This document shows positions 55,775-63,113 of a stretch of 64,000 bases of DNA, in pieces. The position numbers and the translations under genes were made by a program. How positions within the stretch are numbered: position 1 is the first letter of the stretch; every line of letters begins with the position of its first letter. The notes beneath the pieces were generated by a model that made no database searches, was not told the origin of the DNA, and saw only the letters and a program-made list of their open reading frames with translations. The DNA is from Elusimicrobiota bacterium (GTDB lineage: Bacteria > Elusimicrobiota > Elusimicrobia > Elusimicrobiales > UBA9959), in the NCBI GenBank assembly GCA_019135865.1, contig JAGVVD010000052.1, forward strand, positions 77,011 to 141,010. Reading direction: 5' to 3'.

Positions 55775-56668
55775 TCAGTAGTCCCAGGCGCCGCCGCCGG
55801 GATCGTACGGCAGGTCGTAGAGGCTTATGTCGAAGCGGTATTCCCGCCCGCCCTTCCTGTAGACGAAACAGCCGTCCTTCTGCGCGCTGAAGTTGAAGCC
55901 GGCCCCCCACCAGTGATGGCCGGGCGCGCCGTGCACGGTGTTGGCGGCGCTCTCCGGGTTCTGGTAGACGGTCAGCTCGGCGTCGGCGGTTATGGGCCCG
56001 GCTATGTTGCGGGTCTTGTGGCGGAAGCGAACGCGCTCGTCGGCGACCAACTGGCCGTTCTCGAGCGTCTTGAGTTGCTCGGCGGTGTGGTAGAAGATCT
56101 TCAGGCGCGGGTCGGAGAACATGTCGCGGTAGAGGTCCGACATCCTGTCGACGGGATAGTCCGAATATTTTTCCGCCCAGAGCTTGTCGGGTACCAGTAT
56201 GTGCGAGTGTCCCATGTCGGGGAAGAAGACGGCGTCGATGTAGTCCAGTTCGAAGGCGCGCTCGATATGCCGCGCGACCGCCTTGACGAAACCGGGCACT
56301 ATCTCTAAGTCTCCGCCCCGGTCCGCGTCGTGGGGGAGCATGAGCCGGCCCCCGGCCGCGTCCCAGTAGGCGCGCCGGTCGAGCCGTTTGGGGGAGGCGT
56401 ACATCTCCTCGAAGCGGGCCTTCATCTCAGGCAGCGAATAGTCCCAGCGGAAATCGGACTGGAATATCTTCTCTTCGCCCGCGGCGGGCGGGGCGCAGCG
56501 CGCGGCGATGGCCGGCGCGGAGTTGGGTCCTCCGTCGTCGGCGGGCGCCGGAACCGCGGCGGCCGGCGGCGGCGGAACGGCGGCCGTTCCGCCGAGCTGT
56601 TCGAGGGCGCCGGCGGCGAAGGCGGCGGCGGGCAGTACCAGCGAAAAAAAGAAGAGGGATATTCTCAT
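55775..56668 (-). CDS. Exported protein of unknown function
   Basis: This 297-residue protein has a signal peptide (MRISLFFFSLVLPAAAFA), a Pro/Ala linker and a globular domain rich in aromatic and charged residues (FPDMGHSHILVPDKLW, HGAPGHHWWGAGFNF). Several His residues suggest metal binding, but there is no recognised family. ATG 56668 is set by a promoter 6 nt upstream. The longer frame from 57397 is a shadow of the genes opposite. Confidence 0.68.
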   Translation of the reverse strand: MRISLFFFSLVLPAAAFAAGALEQLGGTAAVPPPPAAAVPAPADDGGPNSAPAIAARCAPPAAGEEKIFQSDFRWDYSLPEMKARFEEMYASPKRLDRRAYWDAAGGRLMLPHDADRGGDLEIVPGFVKAVARHIERAFELDYIDAVFFPDMGHSHILVPDKLWAEKYSDYPVDRMSDLYRDMFSDPRLKIFYHTAEQLKTLENGQLVADERVRFRHKTRNIAGPITADAELTVYQNPESAANTVHGAPGHHWWGAGFNFSAQKDGCFVYRKGGREYRFDISLYDLPYDPGGGAWDY

Positions 56669-56674
56669 AGTGAT

Positions 56675-56703
56675 AGTATAGACGCGCCGGCTTCCGTTTT
56701 CAA
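56675..56703 (-). promoter_or_regulatory. Promoter with transcript start at the start codon (leaderless)
   Basis: On the minus strand TTGAAA (56698-56703), 17 nt, TATACT (56675-56680), 6 nt, then ATG at 56668. There is no ribosome site. Confidence 0.75.
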
Positions 56704-56749
56704 GGGCCTCCCCGCGCCGCATTTTGATAGAATAGCCGGGGGAGGTCCA

Positions 56750-57259
56750 ATGACTAAAAAGATAGCCATGTTCATAGCTTTCCAGGGTTTCCGCGACGAG
56801 GAATACATAGAGCCTAAGAAGATACTCGAGGCCGCCGGCATCAGGGTGGATACGGTCTCGACCGCGAAAGGCCAGGCCCAGGGGAAGTTCAGGCTGACCG
56901 CGCAGGTGGACAAAGTGGTGGACGAGGTGAAGGCCGGGGACTACGACGCGCTGGCGCTGGTCGGCGGCCCCGGCGCGCTGGAGCACCTGGATGATCCGAA
57001 GGTGCACGGGCTTTTCAGGGAGGCCATGGCCGCCGGCAAGGTGATAGGCGCCATCTGCATCTCGCCGGTGGTGCTGGCGCACGCGGGGCTGCTCAAAGGC
57101 AGGACCGCGACCTGCTTCCCCGACGGCGCGCCGGAGCTGGAGAAGGCCGGGGCGAAATTCACCGGCGCGGACCTGGAGATAGACGGGAAACTGATAACGG
57201 CCAGCGGTCCCGTGCCGGCCAGGAAGTACGGCCGGGCCCTGGTAGAGGCGCTGAAGTAA
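56750..57259 (+). CDS. DJ-1/PfpI-family protein
   Basis: This 169-residue protein has a flavodoxin-like fold with the nucleophile elbow 'VIGAICISPVVLAHAGLLKGRTATC'-type motif (in part), the Cys lying in AICIS. An acidic residue near the N-terminus (RDEEY) could be the partner Glu. Functions in the family range from chaperone/deglycase to protease. There is no evidence to choose among them. The start at 56750 follows GGGGGAGG. It is 10 nt ahead of the cytochrome-b5-like gene. Confidence 0.85.
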   Translation: MTKKIAMFIAFQGFRDEEYIEPKKILEAAGIRVDTVSTAKGQAQGKFRLTAQVDKVVDEVKAGDYDALALVGGPGALEHLDDPKVHGLFREAMAAGKVIGAICISPVVLAHAGLLKGRTATCFPDGAPELEKAGAKFTGADLEIDGKLITASGPVPARKYGRALVEALK

Positions 57260-57269
57260 GGAGAACGAA

Positions 57270-57938
57270 ATGAGAACGACGCTCGCTATGACGCTGGCGG
57301 TTTTCGTGGCCGCGGCCGCGCAGGCGGCCGGCGATAAAGCCCCGGAGAAGAAGGCCGAGGACTGGAAGGGGACGGTCTTCACTTCCGAAGAACTCAAGAA
57401 ATTCGACGGCAGGAACGGCCGTCCGGTCTACGTGGCCGTGGACGGCGTCGTCTACGACCTTTCCCAGGTGAAATACTGGAAGGGCGGCTCGCACATGAAC
57501 ATGCACGAGGCCGGAGAGGACCACACCGAAGACATAAAGAACAGGGCCCCTAAGCATATCCATAAGGGCGGGGAGATACTTAAGCGCTATCCCAAGGTCG
57601 GCGTGCTGGCGCCGGCGGAGAAGAAGGAAGAGACCGAGAAACCCGTCGTGACCGTCCCCGAAGAGCGGGAGATCGGCCTGGAGAAGTTCTGCCCCGTCAT
57701 GGAGCACGAGTTCGTCGTGGAGGCCAAAACCCCGGTCGTCGTCTACAAAGGGGAGCGTTATTTCATGTGCTGCCCGGCCTGCCCGCCGCGGTTCGCCGAG
57801 GACCCGGAGAAATACATAAACAATCCCAAGGTGCGCGCGGAGAAGAGAAAAGAGGCGCAGGCCAGGGAAATGATGGAGCGAGCCGCGAAGAAGGCGAAGG
57901 GAAAAAGCGGGAAGAAGAACGAAAAAAAGAAGAATTAA
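57270..57938 (+). CDS. Exported cytochrome b5-like plus YHS-like fusion protein
   Basis: This is a 222-residue protein. A signal peptide (residues 1-20) is followed by a cytochrome-b5-like heme/steroid-binding domain (about 30-105; FTSEELKKFDGRNGRPVYVAVDGVVYDLS in part). A YHS-like domain comes next (about 135-180) with Cys residues in 'KFCPVMEH' and 'YFMCCPACPPRF'. The tail is very Lys/Glu-rich. YHS domains often accompany metal-handling proteins, and b5-like domains bind heme. A redox or metal role in the periplasm is likely but unproven. Its stop overlaps the end of aroA (convergent). Confidence 0.78.
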   Translation: MRTTLAMTLAVFVAAAAQAAGDKAPEKKAEDWKGTVFTSEELKKFDGRNGRPVYVAVDGVVYDLSQVKYWKGGSHMNMHEAGEDHTEDIKNRAPKHIHKGGEILKRYPKVGVLAPAEKKEETEKPVVTVPEEREIGLEKFCPVMEHEFVVEAKTPVVVYKGERYFMCCPACPPRFAEDPEKYINNPKVRAEKRKEAQAREMMERAAKKAKGKSGKKNEKKKN

Positions 57939-59167
57939 AGAACGCGGCGGAAGTCGCGGAAGAAGCCCGGGTGCGATTTGTCCACGCAGCCCGGGTTCTT
58001 TATTTTAAGGCCGGGGCGTAGCGCGGAAGCGGCGGCCGCGGCCATGGCGATGCGGTGGTCGCCGAAAGTCTCGACGGGTCTCAGCGGTGCGAACTCCTGG
58101 CCGCCGGGCACGGTGAGGGTCCCGCGCCGGTAAGAGGCGCGGGCGCCGAGCGAAGAGAGCAGCGCCAGCGTGGACTTTATCCGGTCGCTTTCCTTCTTCC
58201 TGAGTTCCTCCGCGCCGTTTATGACGGTGGTGCCGCGGGCGCGGGCGGCCAGCAGGGCGAGCAGCGGCACTTCGTCTATCATCGACGGGATGTCGCGGGC
58301 CGGAATTTTTACGGCGCGCAGGAGCGAAGGGCGGACGACTATGTCGCCGGCCGGTTCCGGGAAGGAGGTCCGCGTCTTAAGCTCTATCCGGGCGCCCATT
58401 CTCTTCAAGGCTTTGACGAAACCGAGACGGCCGGGATTGAGACCGGCCGACTTTATTTTCAGCGGCCGGCCGGAGAGCAGCGCGGCCGCGATGAAAAAGG
58501 CCGCCGAGGAGATGTCTCCCGGCACTTTTATCGTCCGGCCTTTCAGCGGTCCGGGCCGGAGGGTCAGCCTGGAGCCGGACTTGTTCAGGCGAGCGCCCAT
58601 GAATTTGAGTAGCCGCTCGGTGTGATCGCGCGAAGGAGCGCTCTCGCGGAAAGAGACGGGCCGGCGCGCGGCGAGGCCGGCCAGCAGGAGGGCGGACTTT
58701 ATCTGGGCGCTGGCGGTGGAGAGTTTAAGCGTGCCGCCCCGGGGACGGGCGGGGCTTATCTTCAGGGGCAGCCGGCCGCGCGCGGCGCGGACATCGGCGC
58801 CGGCCAGCCGGAGCGCGGCGGCCAGGGGTTCCATCGGGCGGTGGAGCAATGTTCCGCGGCCCGCGATTAGAGCGGTCGTGCCGGCGCCGGCGAGCAGGCC
58901 GGCGAGCAGGCGGGCGAGGGTGCCGGATTCGCCGGCGTCGAGGCGGAAGGGGCCGGGGCCGAAACCGCCCGGACCGGCGCCGGTCACCTTAACGCGGTCT
59001 TTAAAGGTCTTTGTTCTTACGCCGAGTTCTTTCAGGCACGCCAGGGCCGCTTCGGTGTCGCGGGAGCGCAGGGGGTTCTTCACGACGGTGCGGCCGGCGG
59101 CGATGGCGCCCAGGAGGAGGGCCCTTATCGTTATCGATTTGTCCGGCGGAGGGGTGTATATTCTCAT
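57935..59167 (-). CDS. aroA: 5-enolpyruvylshikimate-3-phosphate synthase
   Basis: This 410-residue enzyme catalyses step 6 of the shikimate pathway. It has the N-terminal 'PPDKSITIRALLLGA' for substrate binding, 'DAGESGTLARLLAGLLAG', 'SAQIKSALLLAGL', 'SRDHTERLLKFMG', 'MIDEVPLLALLAA' and the C-terminal 'FGDHRIAMAAA'. 'GESGT' in place of the class I 'GNAGT' suggests the glyphosate-tolerant class, by inference. It is last in the aro operon, 66 nt after aroQ. Confidence 0.95.
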   Translation of the reverse strand: MRIYTPPPDKSITIRALLLGAIAAGRTVVKNPLRSRDTEAALACLKELGVRTKTFKDRVKVTGAGPGGFGPGPFRLDAGESGTLARLLAGLLAGAGTTALIAGRGTLLHRPMEPLAAALRLAGADVRAARGRLPLKISPARPRGGTLKLSTASAQIKSALLLAGLAARRPVSFRESAPSRDHTERLLKFMGARLNKSGSRLTLRPGPLKGRTIKVPGDISSAAFFIAAALLSGRPLKIKSAGLNPGRLGFVKALKRMGARIELKTRTSFPEPAGDIVVRPSLLRAVKIPARDIPSMIDEVPLLALLAARARGTTVINGAEELRKKESDRIKSTLALLSSLGARASYRRGTLTVPGGQEFAPLRPVETFGDHRIAMAAAAASALRPGLKIKNPGCVDKSHPGFFRDFRRVL

Positions 59168-59233
59168 ATCAGGAGGAAAACTTTGCGGGGTCCTGCCGGC
59201 GGCTCCGGACGGTTTTTCTCGACGGATCCGCCG

Positions 59234-59683
59234 TCACCCCTCTGTCCCCTTAATTAGCCCTGCTAAAAATTCCAGGGCTTCGATATAGGACAGTTCGCCT
59301 TTGCCTTTGAACTGGCGCAGGCAGACGGGCTTTATCACGGAGATGCGGCGGAAGGGTTCGCGCTTCGAGATGTCGCTGAGGTGGACTTCGGCGGCGGGGA
59401 GGGCGCAGGCTTCGACGGCGTCGCGCAGGGCGTAGGAGTAATGGGTATAGGCGGCCGGGTTGATCAGGAGGGCGTGCGCCCGCGGGGAATTTTTTTCGAG
59501 CCAGTCGATGAGCTCCCCTTCGCCGTTGGCCTGGAAGCATTTGACCGCCAGGCCCAGTTCCTCGGCGCGCTTCTTTATCAGGCCGTCGAGCGCGGGCAGC
59601 GTCAGCGTGCCGTAGATGTCCGGCCTGCGCCTGCCCAGCGCGGAGAGATTGGGGCCGTGCATGACGAGTACGGTCTTTTTCAC
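59234..59683 (-). CDS. aroQ: Type II 3-dehydroquinate dehydratase
   Basis: This 149-residue enzyme catalyses step 3. The family motifs are 'HGPNLSALGRRRPDIYG' with the catalytic Tyr, 'INPAAYTHYSYALRDA' and 'EVHLSDISKREPFRRIS'. GTG start overlapping the aroB stop by 4 nt. Confidence 0.95.
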   Translation of the reverse strand: MKKTVLVMHGPNLSALGRRRPDIYGTLTLPALDGLIKKRAEELGLAVKCFQANGEGELIDWLEKNSPRAHALLINPAAYTHYSYALRDAVEACALPAAEVHLSDISKREPFRRISVIKPVCLRQFKGKGELSYIEALEFLAGLIKGTEG

Positions 59684-60729
59684 AGTTCCTCCAGCGCGGC
59701 CAGCAGCACTTTCTCCGGTATATTGTCGGTGGGCTCCACGTCTCCCGGGCTGCGCAGCAGCAGGAAGCGGTTGTCCCGGCCGCCGCGCTTCTTGTCGGCG
59801 CGCACGAGCTTGAGGAATCCCTTCGGCCCGCGGCAGGCGGCGGGCAGCGGGAGCGGGTCTATCATCCCGGTGACCTTCCAGGCGCCCGGCGTATTGTCCA
59901 GCACCCTCATCTTTTCGGAAACCTTCAGCGCGTAGCGCAGGCCCCAGAGCACGGCTTCGCCGTGCGGCAGGCGGCCGCGCGAGAGGACCTCGAAGGCGTG
60001 ACCCGCGGTATGGCCGAAGTTGAGCGTCTCCCGCAGGCCGGTCTCCTCGCGCTCGTCGACGGCGCAGACCCCGGCCTTGTACTCGGCGCAGGCGCGCACG
60101 CAGGCCAGCAGGTCGTCCGGGCGGCCGGCCATGGCCCCGTCGAAAGAGCGCATTATCGTCAGGCGCAGGTCGCCGGGGCCGATGAGGGCGTACTTGATCA
60201 GCTCGCCGGCCGCCGCCCGCCTCACGGCGGGTTTCAGCGTGGCGAGGAAAGCCGTGTCGCAGACGGTTAGCGCCGGCTGGTGGAAAGCGCCTATGATGTT
60301 CTTGGTCCCGAGGAGATCCACGGCGGTCTTACCGCCTATGCCGGCGTCGATCTGCCCCAGCAGCGTGGTGGGGACGCTGACCCAGTTGAGGCCGCGCATG
60401 TAGAGCGAGGCGGCGAAACCGGCCGCGTCGGTGACGGCGCCCCCGCCGGCGGCTATTATGAGCGACTGGCGGCTGAAGCCGGCTTTGAACAGGTCCGAGC
60501 AGAGTCCGGTCACCGCGCCCAGGGTCTTCTCGCGGCCGGCGGGCAGGGAGAAGCGGCGAACCCTCGGGGCCAGGGAAGGTCCGAGCATTTTCTTGAGAGC
60601 GGGCGCGCCGGCGGCGGCGCGGTCCGCGACCAGCGCTATCCTGTCGGCCGCTCCCAGGACCCCGGGCAGCAGGCCGGAGATATCGCCGATGTCCCGCCCG
60701 CAGGCCAGCCTGAAAGAGGGTCTGCGCAT
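59680..60729 (-). CDS. aroB: 3-dehydroquinate synthase
   Basis: This 349-residue enzyme catalyses step 2, NAD- and metal-dependent. Visible motifs are 'AAGGGAVTDAAGFAASLYMRGLNWVSVPTTLLGQID' (in part), 'GGKTAVDLLGTKNIIGAFHQP' (in part), and the metal His in 'LNFGHTAGHAFE' and 'LPHGEAV'. I prefer ATG 60729 (MRRPSFRLACGRD), 10 nt after aroK, because the longer frame would extend deep into aroK. Confidence 0.93.
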   Translation of the reverse strand: MRRPSFRLACGRDIGDISGLLPGVLGAADRIALVADRAAAGAPALKKMLGPSLAPRVRRFSLPAGREKTLGAVTGLCSDLFKAGFSRQSLIIAAGGGAVTDAAGFAASLYMRGLNWVSVPTTLLGQIDAGIGGKTAVDLLGTKNIIGAFHQPALTVCDTAFLATLKPAVRRAAAGELIKYALIGPGDLRLTIMRSFDGAMAGRPDDLLACVRACAEYKAGVCAVDEREETGLRETLNFGHTAGHAFEVLSRGRLPHGEAVLWGLRYALKVSEKMRVLDNTPGAWKVTGMIDPLPLPAACRGPKGFLKLVRADKKRGGRDNRFLLLRSPGDVEPTDNIPEKVLLAALEEL

Positions 60730-60739
60730 TATCTCGCGG

Positions 60740-61255
60740 TTAAGAAGGGATAAAGCCGCTTTTTTCAAGGGACCTCCGTATCCTGGCCGCCGCCTCGCCC
60801 GGATCAAGGCCGGCGGCGCTCACTTTCAGGTCGCAGAACGCGTAGAACTTTTCCCGGCGGGCGAAGAGCCGTCCGGCGGCCGCGGCGGTCCCGCGCGCCA
60901 GCAGGGGCCTGCCGCCGTCCGCGCGCGCCAGGCGCAGCATCTCGGCCAGCGGGCGGCGCAGCCAGACCGTGACGCCGGCCCGCCTGAAGAAAGCCCGGCG
61001 CCGGCCCGAGGGATATATGCCGCCGCCCAGCGCCACCACGGCGGCTGGACCCGCGGCGAGTTCCTTGAGCGCGGCGTCCTCGGCCTTCCTGAAGGCGCCC
61101 AGCCCGCGCCGCAGGATGAATTCGCCTGCCCGGAGGCCCGAGGCGCGGCGCACTTCCTCGTCGGTGTCCCTGAAAGGGAGGCGCAGGAGGCGCGCGAGCG
61201 CGCGGCCGGCGGAAGTCTTGCCCGCCCCCATGAAGCCGGCGACGAAGATCCTCAG
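60740..61255 (-). CDS. aroK: Shikimate kinase, apparent CTG start
   Basis: This 171-residue enzyme catalyses step 5. The P-loop is 'IFVAGFMGAGKTSAGRALA' at the N-terminus, followed by 'FRDTDEEVRRASG', 'ALGGGIYPSGRR', 'VTVWLRRPLAEMLRLA' and 'GRPLLARG' (lid). No ATG, GTG or TTG lies between the aroC stop and the P-loop, and none lies shortly upstream in frame. CTG at 61255 overlaps the aroC stop (CTGA), copying the ATGA/GTGA couplings seen elsewhere, and gives the normal family length. Confidence 0.9.
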   Translation of the reverse strand: MRIFVAGFMGAGKTSAGRALARLLRLPFRDTDEEVRRASGLRAGEFILRRGLGAFRKAEDAALKELAAGPAAVVALGGGIYPSGRRRAFFRRAGVTVWLRRPLAEMLRLARADGGRPLLARGTAAAAGRLFARREKFYAFCDLKVSAAGLDPGEAAARIRRSLEKSGFIPS

Positions 61256-62271
61256 CGGCCGGTCAGTTCCGCGGTCTTTTTTCGCCAGACGCGTACCCTC
61301 TCTTTTATCTCGTCCATCGTGTCGCCGCCGAATTTTTCCAGCAGGGCCGAGGCCAGCTCCAGCGCGGCGGCGTGCTCGGCCACCACGGCGGCCGCGTAGA
61401 CGGCCGTGACGTCGGAAGTGGACGAACGCGATAACGCCGGCCTGCCGTCGCGGCAGTCGAAAGAGGGGACGCCGGCCTCGGTGCCGGGCACGGGCTTCAT
61501 CGCGCAGCGCAGCACCAGGTCGCCGCCGTTGGTCATGCCGCCGTCGAGGCCGCCGGAGACCCTCCGGTCGCGCGCGGCCAGCGTGCCTTTCCACGAGGAG
61601 AGGTCGAAGCCGCCGCCAGTCTCGAAACCCTTGATGCCGTTTATGCCCAGCAGCGCGGCTCCGAGCCGCGCGCCCAGCCGCCTGTCGTGGTGGACATGGG
61701 AGCCCAGCCCGGCGGGCAGGCCGGAGCAGGTAAGTTCGAAGACGCCGCCCAGCGTGTCGCCGTCGGCGGCGGCCCGGGCTATCAGCTCCCGGGCCTCCTC
61801 CGGCGAGGGGTTCTCTGTCATGCTCAGCCTGACCACGCGGGAGGAGAAACGCGCGCCGGTCTCGGTGAGCAGGCGCAGCGCGAAGGCGCCCATCGCCGAG
61901 ACGCAGGCCGTGTGGCGGGCGCTGGCGCGCTCGCGTATGAGCGCCGCGTCAGCGAAGCCGTACTTGAGCATCCCCGGCAGGTCGGCGTGGCCGGGACGCG
62001 GCACGGAGCAGGGGGAATGGGCCTTCGCGGCCGCGTTGGGGATGAGGATGGCGACCGGCGCGCCGGTGGTGGCGCCACGGTGCATGCCGGAGAGGACCTT
62101 GAACGAGTCCTTCTCCTTCCGCTGGCGCGCGCTCCTGCCCGGCGCCGCGCGGCGGCGGGCGAGTTCGCGCCTTAGGTCGGCCGGGCTTACGGCCAGTCCC
62201 GCCGGCAGTCCCTCCAGTACGCAGGCCAGGCTTTCCCCGTGGGATTCTCCGGCGGTCAGATATCGCAGCAT
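61252..62271 (-). CDS. aroC: Chorismate synthase
   Basis: This 339-residue FMN-dependent enzyme catalyses step 7. The N-terminus 'YLTAGESHGESLACVLEGLPAG' has the first signature His. 'SARHTACVSAMGAFA' is the equivalent of signature 2, and 'SGGLDGGMTNGGDLVLRCAMKP' (in part) is the flavin/substrate region. It is 2 nt from aroE. Confidence 0.95.
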   Translation of the reverse strand: MLRYLTAGESHGESLACVLEGLPAGLAVSPADLRRELARRRAAPGRSARQRKEKDSFKVLSGMHRGATTGAPVAILIPNAAAKAHSPCSVPRPGHADLPGMLKYGFADAALIRERASARHTACVSAMGAFALRLLTETGARFSSRVVRLSMTENPSPEEARELIARAAADGDTLGGVFELTCSGLPAGLGSHVHHDRRLGARLGAALLGINGIKGFETGGGFDLSSWKGTLAARDRRVSGGLDGGMTNGGDLVLRCAMKPVPGTEAGVPSFDCRDGRPALSRSSTSDVTAVYAAAVVAEHAAALELASALLEKFGGDTMDEIKERVRVWRKKTAELTGR

Positions 62272-62273
62272 GT

Positions 62274-63110
62274 TCAGCCTCCGGTTCTTTCGCGGAGGAG
62301 CTTGCGCGCCTCGCGTATGAGATCGGTTATGTCGCTTTCCCGGCAGCCTCCCCAGAGGAAAAGCGAGAGGACGCCCTGGCGCACCAGCAGTTCCATGCCG
62401 TCTATGACGTGGGCCCCCAGTTCTTTCGCGCGGCGGGTGAAGAAAGTGCCGCCGGGGCTGTAAGGCCAATCCACGCAGATCTGGCCCTTCGCCGGCTCGA
62501 AAGGGAGGTGCCCCTCCTCGTACATCCCGATGGGGGTGGCGTTGACCACCGCCGCGGCGCTGTCCGGCGGGCCGAACGGCGCGGCGGAGAACACCGAGCC
62601 GGGAAAGGCGGCCGAGAGACGCCCTATGGCCGCGCCGGCCCCGCCGGGGTCGCGCGCGTAGAGGGTCACGTCCCCGGCGCCGGCCGAAGCCAGCACATAG
62701 GCCGAGGTGGCGGCCGAACCGCCGGAGCCGTAGACGGCCGCTTTTTTGCCGGTCAGGTCCATGCCGCGGTCCAGCATGGCGGCGGCCATGGCGGCGGCGT
62801 CGGTATTGCGCGCCTCCAGGCCCTCCCGGAGGAAGCGCGCGCAGTTGGCGGAGCCGGAGATCTCTGCGGCGCGGTCCCGCTTGTCCGCCAGCTTTCCGGC
62901 CAGCAGCTGTTTGTCTGGCAGCGTGACGTTGAAGCCTGCCCAGCCTTCCGCCCTGGCCTTGGCGACGGCCTCGTGGAATTTGGCCGTGCCGCATTCCCAG
63001 AGCGCGTATTCCACCTCGCGGCCGCAGAGGCCGGAGAGTATGGAGAAGAGCTGCGGCGAGAGCGAGCGGTTCAGGGGGAGGCCGACGAGGCCGGCTTTTA
63101 TCGGGGGCAT
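62274..63110 (-). CDS. aroE: Shikimate dehydrogenase
   Basis: This 278-residue NADP-dependent reductase catalyses step 4. It has 'SRSLSPQLF'-like N-terminal binding ('LNRSLSPQLFSIL'), the catalytic Lys in 'NVTLPDK' (usually NVTIPHK), Asp in 'NTDAAA', the nucleotide loop 'VYGSGGSAATSAYVL' and 'IDGMELLVRQGVLSLFLW'. It starts 3 nt after the DAHP synthase gene. Confidence 0.92.
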   Translation of the reverse strand: MPPIKAGLVGLPLNRSLSPQLFSILSGLCGREVEYALWECGTAKFHEAVAKARAEGWAGFNVTLPDKQLLAGKLADKRDRAAEISGSANCARFLREGLEARNTDAAAMAAAMLDRGMDLTGKKAAVYGSGGSAATSAYVLASAGAGDVTLYARDPGGAGAAIGRLSAAFPGSVFSAAPFGPPDSAAAVVNATPIGMYEEGHLPFEPAKGQICVDWPYSPGGTFFTRRAKELGAHVIDGMELLVRQGVLSLFLWGGCRESDITDLIREARKLLRERTGG

Positions 63111-63113
63111 GGC

